A stretch of DNA of 64,000 nt from Thozetella sp. PMI_491 (lineage: Eukaryota > Ascomycota > Sordariomycetes > Chaetosphaeriales > Chaetosphaeriaceae). A model generated the notes under the pieces. That model saw only the letters and a list, made by a program, of their open reading frames with translations. It was not told the origin of the DNA and made no database searches. Positions 21,744 through 32,900 of this stretch are shown piece after piece. The DNA is taken from contig MU270095.1 in the NCBI GenBank assembly GCA_021432635.1, positions 124,001 through 188,000 of the forward strand, written 5' to 3'. Position numbers and translations under genes: made by a program. Positions within the stretch are counted from its first letter, which is position 1; every line of letters begins with the position of its first letter.

Positions 21744-22643
21744 CTAATGAGGGACAATCTTCGCCTCCTTGTCGACTACCGAGCCCATCTTCGCCAACCG
21801 ATGCCTCATGTCGGCCAGGTAGTGCTTGACTGGGTATGTGCGGAGCTTCATCGGCAAGGCCGGGTATATGGCCCTGACCAAGGCCTCGTTGACCTTGTAG
21901 AAGGCGTGCTTGCGGCGGCTGACCTTCAGCCCGTAACCCTCCCGGATCCGCTCGGGCATCCACTCCACCGTGGTCAAGCGCACGAAGGGCATCAGGACGC
22001 GGAACTTGAGAGGCGCGTTTTTGAGCGAGAGCAGGTCACGCGCGACGGACCGGGCGTGGTCTGTGATCTCTAGGGTCGCGATCATACGGTCCCAGTACTC
22101 CCAGAAGTCGGCCCGGGTCCGCGGCCACATCTCAGGCGGCACCTTCAGGCTGCTGGCCACGATGCTGTACTCCCGGTACATCTGGTCGGCCTCGGCCTCG
22201 GGGACTGGCCCGAAGACGCGCTGGTAGACGTCCAGGCCGGTGGCGTACAGCGTCGCCGCCACCCAGAGCTGGAGGTCCGGGTCGTCAGCCTTGTAGGTAG
22301 TGCCGTCCGCGAGGGTTCCGGTCACGGGCGCGTGAGCCTTGTGGATCATCTCCACGATGGCTCGCTTCTCGTTCGGCGTGCCGAAGCCCATGCAGTAGAC
22401 ATAGGTAAGCGTTGTCCGGAGCCGGTCTTGCACCCGGTACGCAAAGTTGCTGTGCTCGTTCACACCGGCACCGACGCCCGGGCTGGCGACCTGGAGCAGG
22501 ATGGCGAGGGCCCCTCCTGCTAGCAAGATGCCTTCTTGCACAATTTTCTGCATGGCAGCCGGATGGAAGTCGTCCCGCAGGAAATCTTCCTTGCCGTAGG
22601 CTGCCGGCAGGTTCTCCTTTTCGTTAACAGTCGAAACAGACAT
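21744..22643 (-). CDS. MpaB/Lcp-family oxygenase-like protein (DUF2236)
   Basis: Single exon of 299 residues when started at the ATG of MSVSTVNEKENL (22643); an in-frame ATG at 22721 would add 26 mostly basic residues and is less likely. The family pattern of ER-bound oxygenase MpaB and latex-clearing proteins is clear: YRVQDRLRTTLTYVYCMGFG, then EMIHKAHAPVTGT, YKADDPDLQLWVAATLY, DVYQRVFGPVPEAEADQMYR and PPEMWP. Members of PF09995 bind heme and cleave or oxidise hydrophobic substrates. The substrate here is unknown and no biosynthetic cluster surrounds it. A hydrophobic segment near the N-terminus (GILLAGGALAILLQVASPGV) may associate with membrane. Confidence 0.85.
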   Translation of the reverse strand: MSVSTVNEKENLPAAYGKEDFLRDDFHPAAMQKIVQEGILLAGGALAILLQVASPGVGAGVNEHSNFAYRVQDRLRTTLTYVYCMGFGTPNEKRAIVEMIHKAHAPVTGTLADGTTYKADDPDLQLWVAATLYATGLDVYQRVFGPVPEAEADQMYREYSIVASSLKVPPEMWPRTRADFWEYWDRMIATLEITDHARSVARDLLSLKNAPLKFRVLMPFVRLTTVEWMPERIREGYGLKVSRRKHAFYKVNEALVRAIYPALPMKLRTYPVKHYLADMRHRLAKMGSVVDKEAKIVPH

Positions 22644-23978
22644 GGTGGGCAGCGGAAGGCCGGCAGTTTCTTGCTTCGTCCTTTTTTTAATGTTCCCGCG
22701 ACGATGGAGCCAAATAGTCAAGAACAGGAGACAAGGAATAAGTTTATCCTTTCAGATTTTGAAAATAGAGTTGAGTCAAGAGGTTTTCATTGCAACTGGG
22801 CTGAGTACAACGACCTTCGTGCTCACTCTCAGTCGTACGATCGGGTATCTCATCCACCAAGATCCAAAGCCTCGGCGTGTTTGGTGGGTTGAGACCATCG
22901 GGGTTTAGCAACGCCAGTCCTATACAAACGGCACCCAGTGAGTGCGACCAGGTGCCTCGGCTGGGGTATAGCCAATGAAGGACCAGGAATGTTAAACAAA
23001 CTAGTGACATGAGTTTAGCTGGGAGAGACATAGAAAACGGCTGTATCACTGTTAATGCAAGCCGGCAGGCATCTCCCCCCTGTGTTCGTGCTCCGCAAGG
23101 GGGCGGATACGAGAGGACAGCCAAACACCGACACCATAGTCTAATCTGTACTATTTTGGCCCTGCCACTCACTAGGGCTGGCAGTTCGCTGCCTAACGCA
23201 GGGAGTACCGGCTGGGGGCTAGACGCACATACGCCACAGAGCCAGGATGTGTGAAGTGGGTGATGAGGTGGTGTTTCGATCCCCAGCTCAAAGCCTCCCC
23301 AGTCCCTCTTGGGAACATAGACTATGCCTCGGCTTTGTAAAGGAGGGTAGCTGAGGTCACGGTGCTGCCCTCACCTGCAGGCGAGAAACGAGCCGTCTCA
23401 TTGGCTGGCGGCCGGCTCCCTCTGCTGGATTGGAGATGTCTAGGTTGAGGTTGGGGGTGGGGCCTCGGCATGCTCAGAATACCCCACGCCGCCTGGGGGT
23501 TTGGAGCCGTCAGTGCACAGGATGCAACCGTGGGGCAGCCCTGGCATGGCGCCAGACACGCCGATATGCTTGCTCTTTCTGGCGATTGGCCCTTGTCGAT
23601 CTCCCGGATCGCGGGGTGGGCAGTGGCGTAGCAATGCGGTGGCTGTCGTCCCTCTGGCACGTCTCTCACAGACCCAAGCAAGCTTTCCAGGCCTCCGGGT
23701 TTAGCAGGAAACAGCCCGCCCTCCACCTCTGCGCTTCGCTTGTGCTTCTCGGCAGATGGGCAGGGGTGCGTGAGACGCTGTCTAGGCAATGACTCCTTCC
23801 AACTGCCCAAAAAAGTCCCCATATTCCGAAATTAATCAGCGCCGAGCCAGCACGCACGCCCTTCGCGCTCGCTCGGTCCGACCAATGCTCGAGGGTCAAC
23901 TGCGAGTGCGAGATAAACCCAACAGGGTGTGCACCCCTGGTCAAACTGTTCCAGGCCGTCCTCGACCTCCCCCCCCCC

Positions 23979-24035
23979 AAGCCAACGCCGTTGTACGTCA
24001 TGGACGAGATCGACGCTGCCTTGGATTTCAGGAAT
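23979..24035 (+). pseudogene. 57-bp fragment matching SMC4 Walker B region
   Basis: Translation gives KPTPLYVMDEIDAALDFRN, which matches the highly conserved Walker B segment of the condensin subunit SMC4 as I know it. Neither the preceding nor the following SMC4 sequence is present: the match begins directly after ten C residues (23969-23978) and ends directly before another C-run (from 24036). It is an isolated coding scrap, not a gene. It may be filler DNA captured at a break or an assembly artefact. Confidence 0.8.
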
Positions 24036-24071
24036 CCCCCCCCCTTGCCCCCCCCCCCCCCCCCCCCCCCC
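24036..24071 (+). repeat. Interrupted poly-C tract
   Basis: About 36 bases, nearly all C, broken by TTG, directly abutting the SMC4-like fragment. A matching shorter C-run lies at 23969-23978 on its other side. Confidence 0.85.
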
Positions 24072-24510
24072 ACACGATCCCCAGGCCTAGTAGAGCGCGG
24101 GTGCGGGGACCCCAGGTTCTCGATCGTCCTACGAGCAGATAATCAATGAGGAGACAGAAGAGCATGTGCCAGAAAAGATTGCCAAGATGGCTCCCTCCGC
24201 ACACCAGACACGGCGTGCAGCCCCCCGGTTGGGAAGGCTGGATGCCCAATATCTACCCTCTAAGAGGTCACACCTCTGGGGTGGGCAAAGATTGGCCTCG
24301 CCTATGAGGGGGTTCCTTCTGGCTGTCGCAGTCTCCCACAGCTTCCCCTCTTGGCGGCGAGCGCAACTCGATCATGTGTAGGTATCTGAGAATTGGGGGA
24401 ACAGATAATTAAAGGATACACTACATAGCCCCGTTTGGGGAAGTCCCTTCTTCGCTCCTTGACACCGGGACATGCCAACTAGACCATCTCCTCGACGGTT
24501 CCCGCTCGTA

Positions 24511-25907
24511 ATGGACACTGACAAAGGACAATATTCCCGCGACGATGCCCCCAGCATCGAGTATGCGAAAAAGGCACGCCAGGCCAGCGGCAAGCTCGTC
24601 GACGTGGACTCCAAGAAGTCCAAGGAGCTCTATCCCGTCGGCGACTTCGGTCGGAGGCACCGGGGCATCTCGCTGGAGCATGTCGAGACGGTGAGCGACA
24701 AGTCGTTGGCCAAGCCTTCGAAGAAGCAGAAGATCAAGCGCCATTGCGGGCGGTTTTGGTGTTGCTATCTCATCGCCCTCATCATCTTCCTCGCCATCTT
24801 CCTACCGCTGTTGTGAGTGGTCTCCAGTCAGCAGTCCCTCGGAGTCGCCTTCCCATCATACTGACTCTGCGCCCGTTCAGCTTCCTCAAGATCATTCCTG
24901 CCGTCGCGCAGCTCGTGGTGAACAACACGCCACTCCCCATCAAAGGGGGCGCCATCTTGGCTTATTCGCCGACGGAGCTGCAGATCAGCTTGAGCTCCGA
25001 CCTGAACATCCCGGCCGGACTCACGGTTGACCTCGACACCATCGATCTCTACCTGTACAACACCAATGCCACCGTGTTCAGCCCGTACGCGAAGGTGAAC
25101 ATCCCTGGCCTGCGCGTCCACGGCGACACGCCCATCAACATCGACGAGGAGGTCGTGGGCATCACCAACGAGACCGAGCTGATCGGTTTCCTCAACGATG
25201 TCTTCGCCAGCCGCACGACGACGCTGAGCGCTCGCGGAAACACCACGGCGCATCTCGGCGCATTGAATGCGCACGTGACGCTTGACAAGAGCATCGAGAT
25301 CAACGCGCTGAACAACCTCGACGGGTTTGGCCTGAAGAACCCCCAGCTGATCCTACCCGCTGATCCCGATGGAACCAACATCATCGGCAATCTCTCGCTG
25401 CCGAACTGGTCCGACCTGACCCTCGGGCTGGGCAATGTCACCTTGAATGCCCTCGCTGGGGATCTCATCATTGGCAAGGTCTCTGTGTTCAACGTGCTGA
25501 TCCCGCCCGGCAACAACTCGCTGCCCTTCCGGGGCGAGATATTCCTTCCCGTTATCCTCAGCAACCTCGGGGAGGTCATAATGGCGAGCTCGGACGCTCT
25601 CAAGAGGGGTGCCATCGCCATCGGCGCCTCGGGTAACTCGACGATAGTGAACGGCGAGCACATCACGTACCTCGAGAGCGTGCTCAACACGAAGCACTTG
25701 GTGACCGAGATACCAATCCTACAGCTCCTGGGCGACGTCTTGGGCGGCCTCTTGAGTGGTAACAGCAGTTCTGGCCTTCTTGGGGCCATTGAGCAAGCTC
25801 TGAACTCCTCTGGACTTCTGGATGCTCTAGCGCCCTTCCTCAAGGGGCTGAATATTACGCAGGCGGATGAGATCTACAGGCGGGAAGTCTTGGGGGAACT
25901 AATCTAA
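24511..25907 (+). CDS. DUF3712-type membrane protein
   Basis: Two exons: 24511..24812 and 24881..25907, coding for 442 residues; the GT-AG intron (68 bp) lies inside the membrane span. The cytosolic N-terminus is charged (KKSKELYPVGDFGRRHRG, then KPSKKQKIKRHCGRFWC). One membrane helix follows (CYLIALIIFLAIFLPLLFFL). The long luminal part has LEA-like beta repeats typical of DUF3712: LQISLSSDLNIPAGLTVDLD, KVNIPGLRVHGDTPINI and NLSLPNWSDLTLGLGNVTLN. Many N-glycosylation sequons fit lumenal exposure. Relatives are found at the vacuole or cell membrane; the exact role is unknown. An in-frame ATG at 24472 would add 13 residues; 24511 has the better context. Confidence 0.85.
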
Positions 25908-26446
25908 AATATCTGACTAGTTGTCTTGCTGTTTAATGCAATGGAGTCATTTCTATGTTGACGCCCAATTGGGAATGCTGCGTGGATACCAGTTTTCTGA
26001 TGTAATTTGCTATGGATATCAACTTGAAGAAAATTCTACTTAAAATGCTCCTATTCAAGTCTCGCTATTAGAACTGATACCATCTCGAATATGTGGGTGA
26101 AATTTTGCGTAAAAATTCTTGCCCGGTGTGTCGTCATGTGTTCTCCTCAATCTGGCTTTGGGTTGTGTGTGCGGAGTAGCGAGGGCGGCCGCTGCGCCTC
26201 GGCATAAGCAGACTTGGGGAAGGGAAGAGATCTTCGCTCTCGCATTGGGTGGCCTCCTACGGGTTAGGATGCCTCGGCCCCCTTTGACCAGAGCGGATGC
26301 AGTCCGCCTGTGCCAAGTCTCATCCTCAACCAACAATTTGTTACGCGAGATCATTGTTACTGAAGGGAATTCAAAGATCCATTTTGTTGGCGTTCGTCTT
26401 CGGACACATTTCTAAGATTGTCGGACAGATATTACAAGTCAGCATC
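25908..26446. other. Intergenic region
   Basis: 539 bp: 3' flank of the DUF3712 gene and promoter of the cytochrome b5-domain gene. A/T-rich on the left. Nothing else recognised. Confidence 0.5.
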
Positions 26447-27100
26447 ATGGCATCAACCCAGCTAGAAACTAAATTTACTGAATCTCCCCTGCCGTTGCTA
26501 CAGGCTCCAAAAGACGATGCCGTATACAAAGACTTAGACGCTGCAGCTGGCCATGAGGCCTCGAACGGTCTACAGTCCTCAGCCACCGAGACGGAGAAAA
26601 CAGGAAGCTCAGGGCAGCCAGTTATGAAAGTGTTGACGCTGTTGGATGAGAAGAACCCTAAGCCAGTCACAGCAACTACAACACCACTCGACGACCACAG
26701 CACGAAACATGTTGAGGAAGCGACTCCACAGGCGCCACACAACCTCACATCTAGAGAGGTTGCCACGCACAGTAAACCAGACGACTTATGGCTCATCATC
26801 GATGGCGATGTATACGATGTGACCAAGTTTCGAGAGGAGCATCCCGGTGGCTCAAAAGGTAAACCTCATACGAGTTGGTTTTATTCAAACTGGCGGCTAA
26901 TAACTTTCGCAGTCCTCTCAGGAGTTGCTGGTAAAGATGCCACCAAGAAGTTCGACAAATACCACCGCCGCGCTATATTACAGCAACCTAAATTCGAGGC
27001 TCTTCGGATCGGCGTCATAGTACCAGACAGCACGAAGGCTGGCGGTGCAGATAAGACTTCCGCACCTAAGCGAGGACTCTTCGGCAAGTGGAGGTCATGA
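26447..27100 (+). CDS. Cytochrome b5-like heme-binding domain protein
   Basis: Two exons: 26447..26858 and 26913..27100, coding for 199 residues. The 54-bp intron is a multiple of three and lacks a stop, so the unspliced frame also stays open; splicing restores the family sequence [20 protein letters not shown]. The domain spans about residues 100-180: [36 protein letters not shown] with one heme-ligand His, and [10 protein letters not shown] with the second. The N-terminal 95 residues are low-complexity and charged. There is no membrane anchor, so it is probably a soluble electron carrier or regulatory b5 domain. The redox partner is unknown. Confidence 0.88.
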   Translation: MASTQLETKFTESPLPLLQAPKDDAVYKDLDAAAGHEASNGLQSSATETEKTGSSGQPVMKVLTLLDEKNPKPVTATTTPLDDHSTKHVEEATPQAPHNLTSREVATHSKPDDLWLIIDGDVYDVTKFREEHPGGSKGKPHTSWFYSNWRLITFAVLSGVAGKDATKKFDKYHRRAILQQPKFEALRIGVIVPDSTKAGGADKTSAPKRGLFGKWRS

Positions 27101-27795
27101 TGTTTTGAGGCTGGCGTGTTGCTTCATTAGACTCGAGAGCGGACAATTACACCAGGGCAGTTCAATTGCCAGGCGAGAAGAGCTGTCTCGTGGGCGGGCT
27201 TCCAGAGTTATACCCATGAACTTGCGCATGTGGCATTATGCAAACTATTACATCCTAGGACACTTGCTCGACTGTGTTGTGTCATTGTCACATGTTTCTA
27301 GACCAGGATAGGGGGGGGGGAACCGTCTAACGAGACAAAATATACATGGATCGCAAGCACACACTTGAACTGTGGCGGCACCAGGCACTTATTATACCTA
27401 AGTGGGCAGGGCCAGTACCATAACCACGGCTGAAGCCGCGAAGTTGGTCGAGTAAAGTGCCGGATTCGCAATATCGTGAAAGAAATCGCTCATCACTCGC
27501 CACCTTCAAACCTGCATCAAGCCTTCGCCCACCTAGTGCCGAATAGCTGCGCGGCAGCGCGTGCGGGATATGTACCATGGGAACCCCTCGTCGCCACCCT
27601 AGAGCGTCGTCATTTGGTCGGCCGTCTCAGGTCATTAGGGAGCGGTACCCTAGCCTGCCCCATCCCATCTCATCCGTTCTACAGCGAGTTGGCCGTAACG
27701 TGAAGCTTGGGCGGGCCGGTGAGGGCAGCGACTGCTTCGAGAGGCGGTATGCGTTCGCGATTTCATGCCCGTCGGGGAAGAGCGATGGGCCGTGT
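27101..27795. other. Intergenic region
   Basis: 695 bp between convergent genes. Contains a G-run at about 27311-27320. No gene recognised. Confidence 0.5.
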
Positions 27796-28231
27796 TCACC
27801 TCTTTGGCGGCGACGTCGGGGGAGGAGGCGGGTTGCTCGGCGCCCCGCGGGCTTGATTTCGGAGCTCGTCGACGAAGTGCTTCAGGAAGCCGTTGCCCTT
27901 CGCCAGGGATGGCTCTTCTGCCGAGCAAGCGCTATCAATATGCAATCCACGCGTCGCAGATTGGCGCGTGCAACTCACCCGTCGCCTCCCCTGGGCGCAA
28001 TGGCTCATTTGGGTCGCGCCCGTATCGATAGTCTTCGACGCGTCGGTGGATGCTGCGGACCCCACGATGGAATGTTGGGCTCCGGAGAATCTGTCCAGGT
28101 CAGCGAGAAGCCAAAAGAATCAGCGGACGAGGGGAAACGTCCGAGGTCGGTCGGCCTACCTGCTGCACAATCATGTTCTCCAGCTGCGAGTAGATCTGGA
28201 CGATAAAGTACCCAAACCCGGGGGGGGCCAT
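27796..28231 (-). CDS. Small Mrx7-like (DUF2697-type) protein, three exons
   Basis: Three exons on the minus strand: 28231..28160, 28090..27979 and 27917..27796, coding for 101 residues; introns of 69 and 61 bp are GT-AG and all phases fit. The spliced protein starts MAPPGFGYFIVQIYSQLENM, then IVQQILRSPTFHRGVRSIHR, RVEDYRYGRDPNEPLRPGE and a helical segment NGFLKHFVDELRNQ before a Pro-rich end. The ATG sits in a good context (GACCATGG). The RSPTFHRxVRxIH signature resembles the small fungal Mrx7 family of the mitochondrial expressome; I recall the pattern but cannot verify it. The gene is easy to miss because no single exon is long. Confidence 0.65.
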
Positions 28232-29041
28232 GGTCGCGGTGGGTTGGAGGCGTGCGCGAGGTCGACGATGTAGAGTTGACAGATCTGGAATGCTCGGATT
28301 TGCGCTTCGTAGTGGCAGCTGCCTACAAGTTTCTCGAATGCGCGGCGCCGTACGTGCCGGCCGCCCGGAGGGGCAGGCTTAGTCACGCCTTGTCGGCCGG
28401 CTTATAAACTGCCCCGAAATATAGCGCCCGACAAAAAGCTGGGCCACTTTACCGCCACCAACGAGAATCGAGAATCGCTTCGTCGATGCGCTGATAAATC
28501 GAGCATGGCTTATAGTAGTATATCGACATTTTGCCCAACACAGACTCTATAAAGCCACCACGAATTACGACAATATCGCCATAACCAATCATTCTAGGAA
28601 AGAGAAGAGGGTACGGCAGTATGGCTCAGCTCGAATCCAGGGTTAGGGTATCTGCTCTCCTGCGACTACTGGCACGCACACACCCTTGCCAAGCCTTCGC
28701 TCCCTTGAAGCAAGGCACATAGTGGCCCGTCATTAGTAGAACCGCCAAGCTAATAGCGTCGGCTTTTGGAATGTCAGCGTGGAATTCTATCCCAATCGCT
28801 GCCAATCTGTCTTCGAATATCTAGTACTTCGCATGCCTCGGGAATAGCTGTAACGGCCTCGGGGCCTTCGGTTGTCGATCTGCCCTTTCTTCCTCATCAG
28901 AGATAAACTGCCAATCCCCATTGCACGGTGTCCCTTGCCCTGCTCTGCTGCTCCGGTGCCACGAGATGATTGCTCCCAGCATTCCGTAGCACCTCGGACC
29001 TCTGCGTGTCGCCCACCTCGAGGAATCACTCGCTGTTCAAC
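28232..29041. other. Intergenic region
   Basis: 810 bp between divergent small genes. No repeat, RNA gene or protein gene recognised; the ends serve as promoters. Confidence 0.5.
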
Positions 29042-29295
29042 ATGAGAGCTTTGTGCCTGCTATCTCTTATCGTGCTCCTCCTGGGATACGCCAGCGCCGG
29101 GAAACCGCTACTGACGAATGAGGAGGTATTCGCCTGCTACGAGGACTGCCACAAGGAAGAACAAGGCTGCGAGCATTTGAGGAAACGAGAGTTTAAGAAA
29201 TGCACGAGAAACTTCAGTGAGTGACCGTCAATCTGGCCTGCGGTCAAACCGGGGACTAACTTGGATAAGAGCGATGTTACAATAAGTGCCGATAA
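29042..29295 (+). CDS. Small secreted six-cysteine peptide
   Basis: Two exons: 29042..29216 and 29270..29295, coding for 66 residues. The 53-bp intron has donor GTGAGT, branch-like CTAAC (29256-29260) and acceptor AAG, joining in phase 1. A signal peptide is visible (MRALCLLSLIVLLLGYASA). The mature peptide is about 47 residues and highly charged, with six cysteines spaced C-x3-C-x6-C-x10-C-x6-C-x3-C. Two CxxxC motifs on predicted helices suggest a disulfide-linked helical hairpin, as in alpha-hairpinins (inference). The second exon is essential: it supplies two of the six cysteines. The function is unknown; effector-like or antimicrobial roles are possible. An acceptor two bases later would give a shorter end with fewer cysteines. 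Confidence 0.65.
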
Positions 29296-29957
29296 CTGGC
29301 TTTGTACTGGGCGGCGGGAGGCTCGTGTGTACAGACAGACATTATCAGTATGACCACATCACACCATGAGCACAGAGATTGTCGCCTTCGACTATACCCG
29401 TCGTGTTTTTTTCAAAAGATCGCACGCGCCACTGGAAAAATTGCCAAGGTTGACCCTCGACCAACGACGCTCACCAAAATGCTGTCTCTGCACGAATCTG
29501 TCAAAATTGAGCGACTGTGCTGGAAACAGCTCAAGGACCATCGCCTCGGTCTAAACCACCCAAGCCCCATATGTAGACGCCTTTATGTGTCCTACCTCTG
29601 CTTTAGAATCCTGGTCTATTACAGGAGACCACCATGGCGAAAGCCAGTGCGGAATTTTGTGGATACACCCGCGCAGATGTCAGCTAGAAGGACCCTGATG
29701 AAAAATACTATGTAGAGTTAGCTGTGCCAGTGCAGTGCATATAGCTGTTGTAAGCCACCTATCAACCAAGCAAACATCACCCAAACGGCCCTCGGGATCT
29801 GCTTGTTGGGGGGAAAGAAGGACGAGATTGGATGAGCAGTGTTGGTATTGTGGATCTGCTGGTTAGACGAAACACGGTTAGTTGGCACTGGATAATTACA
29901 GAGGAATATTTTATTTAGACGCGAATCCTGCTGCTACTTGCAGTAATCTAAGTGTGA
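29296..29957. other. Convergent intergenic region
   Basis: 662 bp: 3' flanks of the cysteine-rich peptide gene and the ABCG gene. No further gene recognised. Confidence 0.5.
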
Positions 29958-32900
29958 TCAAGACTTCTCTACCTGATTGGCCGACGCCTTGTCCTTCCAC
30001 CTTGTTCTCACCACCCTTAGCAGAGCCCAGGCAATGAGCCGGTAGGCAACCACGCATCCAAGTAGGGACACAATGTTCACCACGCCGTTGTCGTTTAGGT
30101 TGTACAGGTCAAGAACCTGTTCTCCGTCCTTTATAAAGCAATCTCCATTGGGAAGCTTCTGTTCATCGGTGCAAGTAAAGACCACACCCTTGAATGCGAA
30201 CGGTGCAAACCCCCTGATAGCGTAGCGGATTGGGCTAAGATAGTTGAAGGCGACGAATAGCTCAGGCATATTGATGCTAAGAATTCCCGACATGACCTGG
30301 GCCACCGAGAGGAATACAGAAATCAGATTCACTGCGAAGCCGGTATGGCTGAATAGAGTGTTCTGTGGAGGTGTTAGTAAAATAGATACAAGTGTGTTTG
30401 CTCGAAGGCAACAAAGAGTGGGGGGGCAGGGTGCTTACAAACATGATACCCAGGCTCTCGCCACAGCTCACAATACCGAAACACGAGACCACTGCTACGA
30501 AGTACATCTCGGCCGTGCGCTGCAGACCGGCTGCCATGACGACGAGGACAGCGTAGACCAGGGAGCTGAAGATCTCGCCAGGCACCTCAAGAAGCGTATA
30601 CGTAGCCAGGAAGCCTTCCACGCCGTAGACACCGTCGTCCGATTCGCGGTAGAACACATCCCGCTCGATGGGATAGACGGCGACGTTCTGAAGCATGCCC
30701 ACAAAATACAGCGAGCCGATCTGCTGCGTGAGGCCAATGCGCGTCTGCACAGAATAGAAATCGTTATGCAGCGGAGCGAGGAAGAAAGTGAGAACGATAC
30801 CGAGCCCAATGGCCTGGAACGTTCGGGCGAGGATGAGGTCTGGCTGGCGCATTAGATTGATGGTGGCACGCCGAACGAGGATCTGCAGGCGCATAGATCA
30901 GTATCTGTTCTCACACCTTGAACTGAAAGGTGTGCGCTTACCGGGAAGGCGATCAAGAAGGAGGCGCGCTTGCGGACCAGCGCGCCAAGCTCGGCGGGTG
31001 TCGCTAGCGTAGCCTTGTTAAAGGACCTGCGAGGAGAGGGAATAAGAGCAACGGCGGCCGGCTGGACCTGCAGAGAACTAGAGGCTTCCGTGGACGACGT
31101 CTTGTCTGCGACAGATGAGGATGGTTCCTCGGCTATGTCCTCCAGCCGGCGTTTCTCCAGCAGATCGGGGACAGTGGAGCGAGCAACCTCGGACTCCCAG
31201 GCGCGGATGAGGCTCTCAGCCTGCTGCCGGCTCTCCTGTTCCCGGTCTGCCTGCTGCAGGTCAATGGTGATGACATCGAGCGCGAAGTCGGCGGGATTAG
31301 TGTGCTGTGGACACTCGAGCCCCTGGGCCTTGAGATATCCGAGCATCTCCTTGGTAGGACCGGAATAGACTGGCGAGCCCCCTCGGGCGAGTAGGAGCAC
31401 ATTGCCGAAGTGCTTGAACAGATCAGAGCGGGCTTGATGGATCGTCAGAATCAGGGTCCGACCTTCCTTGGCGAGCCCTTGCAGCACCTCCATGATAGAG
31501 CTGGCCGTGAAGGCATCTAGGCCGGAGGTGGGTTCGTCGAGCAGCAGGATACGCGGGTCGGTTAGGATCTGGACGGCGATGGTCACGCGGCGCTTCTCGC
31601 CGCCCGAGATGCCCTTGACGAGTTCGTTGCCCACGAGGTTATCGGCGCAGTCCTTCAGCCCCATCTTGAGCAGCACGTCTTCAGCCCGTTTCTTCTTCTC
31701 GGCCCCGCTCATCCAGGAAGGAAGCCTGAGGCCGGCAGCAAAGTGCAACGTCTCTCGGACAGTAAGAGACGGGAGTAGGGCGTCGTCGTCTTGACAGACA
31801 TAGGAACAAACGGAGCGGATAACCTCTCGCGAAGGCTCGGCGCCGTTAAACTTCAGCTTGCCGGAGGGCTGGTACCGACTGCTCAGGTTGTTCTGGAGCC
31901 TGAGGGCCATGGAGTTGAGCAGAGAGGTCTTGCCGCTACCCGATGGGCCCATGATGACGTTGAGAACGCCGGCTTGGAAGGTGGACGTCACTGGGTTGAG
32001 AATATTTTTGGTCGGAAGCTTCTTTCCATACTGCGAGCGCCGGTGGACCTTCAGGGCGAACTTCTCCAAGGAAACGTCGATGGTGCGCACCTCGGCGATT
32101 GACTGTGCTTTGAGGTTCTCCTTGCCAACGGAGAGATCCCCCTCGGACCGCTGGGCCCGGGAGATAGTCATCTCGACATTGACCAAGGTGAGGCCGATCC
32201 ACGCGAGGGCGTAGAAAAACACGGCGAAGCTGACGATGATGACGATCGGGCGCCAAGTCCAATCCATCGGGAAGCCAAGCGAATCCATGATGTACTGTCC
32301 GGTATACGAGGCACATGCCGGGTTTGACTCGCCGCCTTCGAACGGGCAATCGTAGAACGAGTTTTGAAACTCATTGGCCGAGAGCGCGCCCATCACGTAA
32401 TACTAACAGAAGGTCAGGGGAACGTACTGAAGTACGGGAATTCAGAAACCTGCTTACCCCATAGGCGACGTATCGAAGCCACCGCACATAGACCGGGATC
32501 GTGCTGACTTGGATGAAGAAGCCGCAGCACATGGTCTGGAGAGTAAAGCTGAGATTGGCGATCAGGCTGGCGCCCGGGAAGTTCCTCGAGGCGGTGACGC
32601 AGAGCATGGCGCAGGTTACGGACAGGTACTGGTTGATGAGGGTGATGCTGAAGTAGACGAAGTACTTGGATGGCTCGCGGTCGAAACCGGCCATGAAGTA
32701 GAAGATGACGCTGAAGAGGAAGGGAACCGGGAAGTCTTCAGTGAACAGCCTCGCCAAGCGCCTCGACAGAAGGAAGGGCAGGGCATCTGAGCAGCCCTCG
32801 CTGTGCTCCCGGTCAAAGGTGGGAATATCAATGGTGAGGCGGTAAATCTCCAGGATGAGAAATAAGTAACCCTGGAGCGCTGAGGTGGTGTAGAGCGCGC

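Larger units (their letters stand above)
22644..24510. other. Intergenic region with poly-C runs and an SMC4 fragment
   Basis: 1.9 kb without an intact gene. The notable content is the SMC4-like fragment at 23979-24035 and the C-runs on both sides. The remaining open frames overlap on both strands without family motifs. Confidence 0.5.

Noticed and set aside
23322-23822. 166-codon open frame on the minus strand
   Set aside because: Composition is Pro/Ser/Arg-rich without domains, and overlapping frames are open on the plus strand.
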